From Phycisphaerae bacterium (GTDB lineage: Bacteria > Planctomycetota > Phycisphaerae > Phycisphaerales > SM1A02): a stretch of DNA of 14,929 bases. A program made the translations under genes and the position numbers. Shown here piece by piece: positions 1-6,401 of this stretch. The notes under the pieces were generated by a model that was not told the DNA's origin, did not search any database, and saw nothing but the letters and a program-made list of their open reading frames with translations. The stretch lies in the NCBI GenBank assembly GCA_030432455.1, contig JAUIHC010000028.1, forward strand, positions 1-14,929, read 5' to 3'. Each line of letters begins with the position of its first letter. The first letter of the stretch is position 1.

Positions 1-279
1 CCCGACCGACGCGGCACCGTGCACCAGCTCCTCCGGCATGCTCGCACCGCGGAGAAACGAGAACGCACTGCACACCACGAGATCGACATAGCCGTTCGGA
101 GCAGGGGACGGATTCGCCTCCGCCTCTGATCTGTCCGTCGAATCGGGCCGAGAGGACACTCCGGAGATCTGCGTCGGCGCGGACGTGGACGGCGACATGA
201 ATGCGGACGGCGAACCGGGGGGCGCGACCGATCGGCTGATCGGCCGCTGACCGTCGTCGGCCCGGTCAGGTCGCGTCAT
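1..279 (-). CDS. dnaE2: Error-prone DNA polymerase DnaE2, N-terminal 93 codons (3' end outside window)
   Basis: DnaE2 is the C-family polymerase of the ImuA-ImuB-DnaE2 mutasome, which copies past damaged bases and causes induced mutation. Only the first 93 residues are present. Residues 64-86 (YVDLVVCSAFSFLRGASM, then PEELV) match the start of the DnaE2 PHP domain. The replicative DnaE1 normally has metal-binding histidines here, and DnaE2 proteins usually lack them, as this one does. About 60 Ser/Pro/Thr-rich residues precede the domain, longer than usual. The ATG at 279-277 overlaps the imuB stop codon as ATGA, so translation is probably coupled. Membership in the imuA-imuB-dnaE2 order makes the call secure. 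The polymerase active site is outside the window and cannot be checked. Confidence 0.9.
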   Translation of the reverse strand, partial: MTRPDRADDGQRPISRSVAPPGSPSAFMSPSTSAPTQISGVSSRPDSTDRSEAEANPSPAPNGYVDLVVCSAFSFLRGASMPEELVHGAASVG

Positions 280-2267
280 GCCCAGACCCCCTGCAGAAAC
301 CACCGCCCACTGGAGGAGGCTCGAAAGATCCAGGCCATCCCCCCGGAGACCATCCCCCCAGAGGCCATTCCCCCAGAGGCCATCCCCCCGGACGCGATCC
401 GCACACTCCAATACGCGCGGTGCGGAAGCGGCGAGCCATCCACGGGATGATCGGGCATTCCCGCTGATGTTCGAGACGAGGATGGACCGGCGTCATCGCC
501 CGTCGAGGGAGCCACCGGACCGATCGCGGATCGCCACCACGGTGCCCCGATCCGCTCCGGGCCGACCGCTGCGACGATCTTCAGATCCTCGCCCCGCCAA
601 CGGATGTCGATCGGCCTTCCCTCGATCTCCCGAACCCCGATCGGTTCCGGAGGATCCAACCAGACCGTGGGCCGTGGTCCCCGTGGAGACGCCATGTGAC
701 GCAGCCGATCCTCCAATCGGCGTTCCTGCGTCGCCCCGATCTCTTCCGAGCGATCGAGAGGCACCAGACGCAGACGATCCTCCGGCACATGACCCGCGAC
801 CGGATCCGCTCGTCGAACGCCTCCCGAACCGAGCCGAACTTCCACCAGATCGATGAAGGCGGCCAGTGATTCCTCGTCGGCCGCGTCGTCGGCGTCCCGG
901 GTGCCCTTGCGGGCCACGCCGCGCCCGACCTCCGAGCCCGCCCCGACCACGCCCGGCAGCATCGCCCCCGACCGACGGCGCAAAGGCCGGTGCCGGACGG
1001 CGTCGAGTTCGATCGCATCGAGGCCCGTGTCGAGGGGCACCCGGTCGAGGATCGGTTCGAGCACCGACCAGAGGTGACCGGGCCGCCGAGTTGAACGAGC
1101 CAGCTCGATCTGATCGATCCACGGTGCCGAATCGGGCGGCTCGACCCGGAGCCGAAGACTCCGGACACCCGCCCCCGCGTCGCGCAGCCGCGAACACAGC
1201 GACTCGACGAGTTCGATCACCGCGAGTTCGACCGCCTCTCGGGCACGCACCGGCCCCATGAACTCCCGGCGGACGAGCATCGGCACGACCGGTCGGACCA
1301 CCGTCACACCGGATTCGTGGAAGGCATCCCCTCCTCGCCCGATGACCTGATCGAGTCGGCGACCGACCGCCACCCCGTAGCGGGCGGGCAACGCCATGCG
1401 GGGCAGCCTGCGCAGATCGCCGACCCACCGGACATTCACCTGATGCAGCCGCTCGACGATCCCCGCCTCGAGTCCCAGCGATTCGACCGGCAGCGGATCG
1501 AGTGCCGCCCATACCACCGAGGTCGCGCCGGACGGAATCACCCGACGATCATGTCGGCCCGCACGATCGGACTGCAGGGAGGTCGGGCGCCACCTCGCCC
1601 ACGCCCGGGCGGGTACGACGCCGTCGGCGATCGCGACCCGCGCCGTGATTCCCACGGATCGGAACGCCGCCTCGATGCGATCGAGCAGTCCCGGCTCGCC
1701 ACCGATGCGAACCATCCACCGCTCGCATCCATGAATGTCGAGCAGAATGCCGCGAGAGCCATCCACGGCGGCGATCGGTGCGAATCGCAGGCATCCGATC
1801 GCGAGTCGTTCGAGGGCCGTCGCATCACGCCCGGGCGTGGCCGCGACGGCGATGACCGACGGGGAGTCATCGCTCGACGCCGGTTCGCGGCGCCGACGCT
1901 CGACGAGGACATCCTCGGCCACGCTCCCCCGCGCGAGCGCCATCGCCTCGACCATCGCCATCTCGGGACGGACCCCTCGATCATGCGCCCGAGAACAGCA
2001 GTCCCTCACGATCCGCCGACCATGACGCTCCTCGAAGACGAGCACCGCGGCCTCGTCGCTGCCGACGGCGGCCGCTGGCCGGCCATGGCGGCGACTCCGG
2101 GTCCGTTCGGCCCGGCGGTGATGACGACGACGCGCCAGATCCGACGGGAGCGACGGCAGGTCGATCGCCACGATCCGGCGTCGGTGCCTGCTCGGCTCGC
2201 TCGACGGTGATGCGGGCGTCGCCGGAGGCGGGGTTGGATGTCGGGTGACGAACGAGGGATCGTTCAT
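276..2267 (-). CDS. imuB: ImuB, Y-family polymerase-like mutasome subunit
   Basis: ImuB is a polymerase-inactive Y-family relative that links ImuA, DnaE2 and the sliding clamp during translesion synthesis. The product is 663 residues. After about 28 Ser/Pro-rich residues comes RRRIVAIDLPSLPSDLARRR (29-48), the typical ImuB opening, which replaces the DxDxFF catalytic motif of active Y polymerases. GILLDIHGCER (173-183) matches the second palm motif. Residues 259-312 form the helix-hairpin-helix region (LPVESLGLE, then VGDLRRLPRMAL). The end, YWSVRI then WIFRASSSGRWFLQG, is the conserved ImuB C-terminus, here split by a pentapeptide repeat. I chose the ATG at 2267 because GGAGGT lies 5 nt upstream; the frame could extend 9 codons to 2294. 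It overlaps dnaE2 by 4 nt. Residues about 426-470 and 586-616 look like flexible linkers. Confidence 0.93.
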   Translation of the reverse strand: MNDPSFVTRHPTPPPATPASPSSEPSRHRRRIVAIDLPSLPSDLARRRHHRRAERTRSRRHGRPAAAVGSDEAAVLVFEERHGRRIVRDCCSRAHDRGVRPEMAMVEAMALARGSVAEDVLVERRRREPASSDDSPSVIAVAATPGRDATALERLAIGCLRFAPIAAVDGSRGILLDIHGCERWMVRIGGEPGLLDRIEAAFRSVGITARVAIADGVVPARAWARWRPTSLQSDRAGRHDRRVIPSGATSVVWAALDPLPVESLGLEAGIVERLHQVNVRWVGDLRRLPRMALPARYGVAVGRRLDQVIGRGGDAFHESGVTVVRPVVPMLVRREFMGPVRAREAVELAVIELVESLCSRLRDAGAGVRSLRLRVEPPDSAPWIDQIELARSTRRPGHLWSVLEPILDRVPLDTGLDAIELDAVRHRPLRRRSGAMLPGVVGAGSEVGRGVARKGTRDADDAADEESLAAFIDLVEVRLGSGGVRRADPVAGHVPEDRLRLVPLDRSEEIGATQERRLEDRLRHMASPRGPRPTVWLDPPEPIGVREIEGRPIDIRWRGEDLKIVAAVGPERIGAPWWRSAIGPVAPSTGDDAGPSSSRTSAGMPDHPVDGSPLPHRAYWSVRIASGGMASGGMASGGMVSGGMAWIFRASSSGRWFLQGVWA
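336..395 (-). repeat. Four-copy 15-bp tandem repeat inside imuB (ASGGM pentapeptide)
   Basis: Four adjacent 15-nt units (336-350, 351-365, 366-380, 381-395) differ at only a few positions. On the coding strand they encode ASGGM, ASGGM, ASGGM and VSGGM. The unit length is five codons, so the frame is kept. One copy would give a normal-length turn between two conserved ImuB strands, so about three copies look like later expansion. The copies are still nearly identical, which suggests recent slippage or ongoing homogenisation. Confidence 0.9.
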
Positions 2268-3582
2268 GACGCACCTCCGAAGCATGATGTCCAAGGGAAG
2301 CGACGCCCGACGAGGCGGTCGCCGCCGAGGTGACGGCCGGGGTCAGCACGGCTCGAATCACCAGACCGGTCGGATCGCCGCGACCCCCGATCGCCGCGGT
2401 CTGCGGCATGCGCACGCGATCCAGACGCCATCGCCAGGAGGGCGGCTCGTCGAACGACCGGCATTCGTGATCGGGACCGATGATCCATCGGGTCGTGGCG
2501 GCGGTCCGACACCGTCGATCGGACGGCGGACGCATCAGAATGATCGTGATCGGCGGATGCCCGGCCTCGGTCCGCGCGGCCATCGCGATCTGGAGTCGCC
2601 GCGTGTCGAGCAGCGAGAAGCCTCGGCCGTCGGCGACGACGGCGTCGATCGCCGACGATCGAACGGCCTGTTCGACGCACCAGCGCCGGATCGCGGGATC
2701 GTGGACGCTGCGAAGGTGGATCGAGCGTGCGACAAGACCCGGATCGACCGAGGCGGCTCCCGAATCCAGAGACACGCGATCCAGAGACACGCCATGCAGG
2801 GCATCCCACATCGGCCGAGCTCGATCACCCGTGATCCAGACGGCACGCACGGCACCGCGGCCTCGGGTCGCGTGATCGGCCCACCGCCGCTGAAGAAGCG
2901 CGCACGCGGACCCGACGCAGGGAATCCAATGACGATCCTCGCATCTCGTGGATGCGGCCCCTGTTCCGAGGCAGGCACGGTCGGAACCGACAGGATCATC
3001 GATCATCCACCGAGCGGCATCGCCGACGAGTTCGTGGATCGCCGAGACGACCAACCCGCCACCGAGTCGATCATCGATCCCATCCGCCGCGTCGGGGTCA
3101 GGATCGGCATCCCCATCCACGACGACCTTCCAGCCGAGGGCGAACCGCGGCGGGGGCAGCGATCGTGACGACGATGCCCATGACGACGACGCCGAGCTCG
3201 GGATCGCCACGCCTGCGGCCGAGTCGCCCGACGACTCCGCGTCGTCCGACGGCGCCGCCGCCGTGACCGTCTCCACACCCGCATCGGCGTCGATGTCGGC
3301 CAGCCGCCGACGCCACGCCTCGAGAAGTCGACGGCGCCGCGACCAACCACCACCACCACCACCACCACCACGACTGCCACCACGCCCCCCCATCCCGGAT
3401 CCATCCGACGCGGCGAGCATGTCGAGTCGATCCCCCGACACCTGAACGATCGCCTCCCGCAACCCGGCCAGCACCGACTCCCGAGTGGTTGACGGCGTCT
3501 CACCGCTCCGGCTCCGCTCCCGGGATTCGTCGCGGTCGTGACACGCCTCTTCCTGATCCGAGGGTGATCTGGAAGATGCCAT
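1981..3582 (-). CDS. imuA: ImuA, RecA-like mutasome protein with long C-terminal overlap into imuB
   Basis: ImuA is a RecA-like accessory protein of the DnaE2 mutasome. The family is usually about 250-350 residues; this frame gives 533 from the ATG at 3582. Residues about 38-48 (LAGLREAIVQV) match the ImuA N-terminal helix. A linker with an eight-glycine run (73-80) and an acidic Ser-rich stretch follow. The RecA-like core runs about 146-390: AIHELVGD, AVWITGDRARP, the segment ending AVVADGRGFSLLDTRRLQIA, and WRWRLDRV. No Walker A motif is visible, as is common in ImuA. The conserved part ends near residue 395-430, but no stop occurs until 1981, so the last 95 or so residues are read from imuB sequence in another frame. 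Start is uncertain: in-frame GTG 3654 and ATG 3642 also exist, and none has a good ribosome site. Identity rests on the core plus gene order. Confidence 0.8.
   Translation of the reverse strand: MASSRSPSDQEEACHDRDESRERSRSGETPSTTRESVLAGLREAIVQVSGDRLDMLAASDGSGMGGRGGSRGGGGGGGGWSRRRRLLEAWRRRLADIDADAGVETVTAAAPSDDAESSGDSAAGVAIPSSASSSWASSSRSLPPPRFALGWKVVVDGDADPDPDAADGIDDRLGGGLVVSAIHELVGDAARWMIDDPVGSDRACLGTGAASTRCEDRHWIPCVGSACALLQRRWADHATRGRGAVRAVWITGDRARPMWDALHGVSLDRVSLDSGAASVDPGLVARSIHLRSVHDPAIRRWCVEQAVRSSAIDAVVADGRGFSLLDTRRLQIAMAARTEAGHPPITIILMRPPSDRRCRTAATTRWIIGPDHECRSFDEPPSWRWRLDRVRMPQTAAIGGRGDPTGLVIRAVLTPAVTSAATASSGVASLGHHASEVRHERSLVRHPTSNPASGDARITVERAEQAPTPDRGDRPAVAPVGSGASSSSPPGRTDPESPPWPASGRRRQRRGRGARLRGASWSADREGLLFSGA
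2273..2278 (-). promoter_or_regulatory. Ribosome binding site of imuB
   Basis: GGAGGT on the minus strand, 5 nt before the ATG at 2267. It is a near-perfect Shine-Dalgarno match and decides the imuB start against the in-frame ATG codons at 2285 and 2294. It lies inside the imuA reading frame, so imuB can be translated independently of where imuA stops. Confidence 0.75.
2764..2793 (-). repeat. 15-bp tandem duplication within imuA
   Basis: ATCCAGAGACACGC on the plus strand occurs twice, at 2764-2777 and 2779-2792, a 15-nt period. It encodes VSLDR-VSLDS in ImuA. It keeps frame, like the 15-nt repeat in imuB. Confidence 0.8.
3347..3370 (-). repeat. Trinucleotide tract (CCA)8 encoding polyglycine in imuA
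   Basis: Eight uninterrupted CCA triplets on the plus strand, read as GGT (Gly) codons by imuA. Flanking codons are also glycine-rich. The tract is a slippage-prone microsatellite; changes of whole triplets would only alter linker length. Confidence 0.9.
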
Positions 3583-3659
3583 GCCGGACGCGAGGTCCGA
3601 CGATCTGCATGACGCGGCCGAGGTGGTGAGCGATCTGGACATGCGATGCGACACCCGTG

Positions 3660-3681
3660 GCGTCGTGGCATGCCACGACGC
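3660..3681. promoter_or_regulatory. Perfect 22-bp palindrome upstream of imuA
   Basis: The left arm GCGTCGTGGCA is followed at once by its exact reverse complement, with no mismatch over 22 bp. It is 78 nt upstream of the imuA ATG at 3582, or 5 nt upstream of the alternative GTG at 3654. It could be an operator for a dimeric regulator, or an RNA hairpin (nine-bp stem, CATG loop) in the imuA leader. It does not resemble the GAACN4GTTC or GTTCN7GTTC LexA boxes. Its function is unproven; the symmetry itself is plain in the sequence. Confidence 0.5.
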
Positions 3682-3856
3682 TGGAATCGATGAGACGAAG
3701 ACATCGGCCCCGCGAACTCCGACGAGCGTCCGACGACCGATTCGGCGCGATCACCGATCGAACGCCCTGCGGACGCACCGAGACGCACCGGACCACTCCC
3801 GTGGGCCCGGAGAGACCTCGACGGCCGACCATGATGCACACGGTCGCCCGCCGTCC

Positions 3857-3874
3857 CTGACCATCCTTGGTCGG
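3857..3874. promoter_or_regulatory. Inverted repeat at predicted imuA transcription start (operator or terminator)
   Basis: GACCA-TCCT-TGGTC is a perfect inverted repeat with a 4-nt centre, extended by one wobble and one CG pair to 7 bp. On the minus strand it falls just after the predicted transcription start of the imuA promoter, a usual repressor position. On the plus strand the same stem is followed by TTTTTGTT (3875-3882), so it also looks like an intrinsic terminator for plus-strand transcripts, although no plus-strand gene lies upstream. Confidence 0.4.
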
Positions 3875-3882
3875 TTTTTGTT

Positions 3883-3910
3883 AGGGTATCTTCAGGCGGC
3901 CCCGCGTCAA
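3883..3910 (-). promoter_or_regulatory. Candidate sigma70-type promoter for imuA-imuB-dnaE2
   Basis: On the minus strand, TTGACG (3910-3905) is followed by a 16-nt spacer and TACCCT (3888-3883). The -35 box matches 5 of 6 consensus bases and overlaps the SRAP stop codon. The region just downstream is the most AT-rich stretch in this part of the window. A start near 3876 would leave a leader of roughly 220-295 nt before imuA. That 3655-3876 leader holds the 22-bp palindrome and no recognisable gene. Confidence 0.4.
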
Positions 3911-4698
3911 GCCTCCGCGTCGAACAAGCCCGGTGATTCATGCGGACCACGGGTCCGGGACTGCCGAGGCATCGGCTCGGGATCGAGTGTGACGGGATCC
4001 AGAAGGTCGGGTCCATCCTGGGACGGACGATTCACCCGCGTCGAGACCGGATGCATGTGCAGCCTCACCTCCGGGCAGGGTCGCAGCATCTGCTGCAGTT
4101 CATCCGCGGATGGCCCGCCTTCGGTGTCCAGCCGATGATCGAGCCAGCGACCGCGGTCGGGACCGTCGAGCACGACCGGCATTCGATCGTGCACCGACCG
4201 CAGCCGATCGTTCGGCGTGGTGGTCACGATCGTGAAGGTCTCGATCGGGCCCGCCGGCACGCGATCCGCCCGACTCCAGATCGCCGCGAACGCGAGCAGC
4301 CCGCCATCCTCGGCCCGGATCGCGTGCGGCACCCGCCGACCATCGATCGACGCCCACTCGTAGAACGCTCGGGCCGGCACCAGCGCCCGTCGATGCCGGA
4401 ATCCGTCGCGGAACGACGGCTTGGTGGCGATCGTCTCCCCCCGGGCGTTGATCAGCCGCGACCCCATCGCCGGATCGTCGGCCCAGGGCGGAACGAGCCC
4501 CCACCGCAGCAGATCGACGACCGCTCGGCCGGCCGGCGTGGCCCGGATGATCGGCGCGTCGAGGGTGGGCGCGATGTTCCAGCGCGGTCGCCAGGAGTCC
4601 GCGGTGCCGACCGCGATTCCCGCGATCGCACCAAGACCATCGCCGAACGCCGCGGCGATCTCCGAGCCGGTGACATCGAGGGCGTAGCGTCCGCACAT
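3907..4698 (-). CDS. SRAP (YedK/HMCES family) abasic-site DNA-protein crosslink protein
   Basis: SRAP proteins covalently trap abasic sites in single-stranded DNA through Cys2 and have autopeptidase activity. They shield damaged forks from error-prone processing. The 263-residue product opens MCGRYA, so Cys2 is exposed once Met1 is removed. Other landmarks: RPRWNIAP (37-44), LLRWGLVPPWA (63-73), NARGET (84-89), FYEW with Glu114, and VHDRMPVVL with His170. Asn84, Glu114 and His170 correspond to the known active-site residues of E. coli YedK. The last 50 or so residues are Pro/Arg-rich and not conserved. The start is certain: GGAGGT lies 4 nt before the ATG and the family needs Cys2, so the longer frame to 4785 is rejected. 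It directly precedes the imuA-imuB-dnaE2 run, an association known for SRAP genes and SOS loci. Confidence 0.95.
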   Translation of the reverse strand: MCGRYALDVTGSEIAAAFGDGLGAIAGIAVGTADSWRPRWNIAPTLDAPIIRATPAGRAVVDLLRWGLVPPWADDPAMGSRLINARGETIATKPSFRDGFRHRRALVPARAFYEWASIDGRRVPHAIRAEDGGLLAFAAIWSRADRVPAGPIETFTIVTTTPNDRLRSVHDRMPVVLDGPDRGRWLDHRLDTEGGPSADELQQMLRPCPEVRLHMHPVSTRVNRPSQDGPDLLDPVTLDPEPMPRQSRTRGPHESPGLFDAEA

Positions 4699-4748
4699 GG
4701 TGACCTCCGGTCCGCTCGAAGCGACCCCGGTCAGGCTACCGTGCGACC

Positions 4749-6401
4749 ATGCGATTCCGACGACGAGCCCTCGACCGCGTGCCATCCGAATCCAGCCGAC
4801 GGCGTGCCGACCGGACTCCCCCGACCATCCGACGCGTCGCGACGGTCACGATGATCACGACGATCACGACGGCGATGCTCATGGTGCTCCTCGTGCACCC
4901 GCCCGCCCTGACCGCGGGTCCTCCCGGCGTGCCGCGGCTCGAGGATCGACCGATCCCCGCGCCACCGGCCGCCGAATCAGCGGTCTCGGAAGAAGCCCTG
5001 ATCCTCGATCGCAGACGCCATCCCGCGGCCCTCGCGGATCTCGTCCGGTCGCTACCGGCCCCTTCTCATCTGGTCGTGCTCGACGACTGGATCGTGGCGG
5101 CCGATCGGCCCGACCGACTTGGCGAGTTCCGTGCCTCGCTCGCCGACGCCCTCGCGTCGGCGACCTCGTCCTGGTCGATCGATGCGAGAGTCATCGCCCT
5201 CGACCCGGCCTCTGCGGAGACCGCGCCGACGCTCGATGCGATCCGCGCCGATCCGCGCGGGCCGATCGCGAAGGCACTCTTCCAAGGCGATCATCCGGCC
5301 CTTCAGGAGACGCTCGCGGCACCGCGGGTACTGGTGCGCAGCGGTGATCCCGCCACGGTGCGGATCGGCGGCGACGGCTCGAACATCGAGTGGTCCGTGA
5401 TCGCGGAGCCGACCGACGGTGGTCTCGTCGAACTCGCGATCGATCTGGAGGTCGCCCGCGATCGGGCGATCGGGCGGCGGACCGATCGTCTCGGCGCCCG
5501 TGCCGTCGATCGTCGCCGCGAAGTCGAACCAGGGCGACCGATCGCGATCACCACCGCGCCGTTCGCGACCACCACGGTGCGGGAGCTCGACGGCGGACGC
5601 CTCACCGTGCCCCGCGCGGTGGACGAGAGTCAACCTCCGGTGGTCATCGTGCTCGTCGCGACCGCCTCGGAGGCGTCGCCGCCCCTCCCCTCCACGCTCT
5701 ATCGAAGCGGCCCGGCCAGCCGCGACGGCACCGGGCGGTTCCACTTCGATCGGGAGATCGCCCAGGTCATGGGTCATCTCGGCGCAGGCTGGCTGGAGCG
5801 GCCGGAGCGTGAACGCGAGGAGCGGACCGAACACCTCCTCGGCATGCTTGGAATCGAACCCGGCATGACCGTCGCCGACATCGGCGCGGGCAGCGGGTAC
5901 TTCACCCGCCGGCTCGCGCGACTGGTCGGTCCCCGGGGACGCGTCCTGGCCACGGACATCCAGCCGGAGATGCTGGAGATCCTCGACCGCGGACTTCTCG
6001 CCGAGGGCATCGAGAACGTCGAGATGGTGCTCGGCCGCGTGGACGACACCGGGCTCGCCGCGGAGCAGGTGGACCTGATCCTGCTCGTCGATGTCTATCA
6101 CGAGTTCGACCATCCCTGGGAGATGCTTCGCTCGATGCGTCGGGCGCTTCGACCGGGGGGTCGAGTGGCGCTGGTCGAGTATCGCGCCAACGATCCCGCG
6201 GTGCCGATCAAGCCGCTGCACACGATGACCGCCGAGCAGTCGCGGCTGGAGTTCGAGGCGGCGGGATTCCGATCGGTCGTCGAACGCGAGGACGGTCTTC
6301 CCTGGCAGCGTCTTCAGATGTTCGAGATCGACGCTCCGGCGTCGGACCGACCGGGCCGCCTCAGCCCTGCGAGCGACCGACCAGCGCGAAGACCTGAGTG
6401 A
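4749..6401 (+). CDS. Exported/anchored protein: secretin-like segment fused to class I SAM methyltransferase
   Basis: Of 550 residues, 29-56 form a hydrophobic export or anchor segment (TAMLMVLLVHPPALTA) after an Arg-rich N-terminus, with possible cleavage after LTA. Residues about 80-305 resemble the beta-rich part of secretin-like proteins (LAAPRVLVRSGDPATVRIGG at 189-208, then an alternating strand region). This part is recognised only weakly. Residues 331-527 are a Rossmann methyltransferase: REIAQVMGHLGAGWLERPER, motif I VADIGAGSGYF (375-385), acidic Asp403 in ATDIQPEM, LLVDVYHEF (445-453), LRPGGRVALVEY. This methyltransferase type often carries a signal peptide in environmental bacteria. 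The substrate is unknown. The start is ATG 4749 without a clear ribosome site; ATG 4851 is possible but would shorten the export signal. The 3' end overlaps the kinase gene by 41 nt tail to tail. Confidence 0.8.
   Translation: MRFRRRALDRVPSESSRRRADRTPPTIRRVATVTMITTITTAMLMVLLVHPPALTAGPPGVPRLEDRPIPAPPAAESAVSEEALILDRRRHPAALADLVRSLPAPSHLVVLDDWIVAADRPDRLGEFRASLADALASATSSWSIDARVIALDPASAETAPTLDAIRADPRGPIAKALFQGDHPALQETLAAPRVLVRSGDPATVRIGGDGSNIEWSVIAEPTDGGLVELAIDLEVARDRAIGRRTDRLGARAVDRRREVEPGRPIAITTAPFATTTVRELDGGRLTVPRAVDESQPPVVIVLVATASEASPPLPSTLYRSGPASRDGTGRFHFDREIAQVMGHLGAGWLERPEREREERTEHLLGMLGIEPGMTVADIGAGSGYFTRRLARLVGPRGRVLATDIQPEMLEILDRGLLAEGIENVEMVLGRVDDTGLAAEQVDLILLVDVYHEFDHPWEMLRSMRRALRPGGRVALVEYRANDPAVPIKPLHTMTAEQSRLEFEAAGFRSVVEREDGLPWQRLQMFEIDAPASDRPGRLSPASDRPARRPE

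Noticed and set aside
278..856. 192-codon plus-strand frame opposite imuB
   Set aside because: Arg/Pro-rich antisense shadow; the imuB frame carries conserved ImuB motifs across the same bases.
3500..3841. 113-codon minus-strand frame in the imuA leader, beginning MCIMVGRRG
   Set aside because: No ribosome site or recognisable motif, and it runs into the imuA N-terminus in another frame. Kept only as a remote possibility for a leader peptide.
3582..3906. Search for a classical LexA box upstream of imuA
   Set aside because: Single GTTC half-sites appear, but no GAACN4GTTC or GTTCN7GTTC arrangement was found. I therefore do not annotate a LexA site.
4721..4732. GACC-CC-GGTC inverted repeat between the SRAP and methyltransferase starts, resembling the imuA repeat
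   Set aside because: Half-sites match GACC/GGTC, but the spacing is 2 nt against 6 nt in the imuA repeat, and four-base arms are common in GC-rich DNA. A shared operator is not supported.
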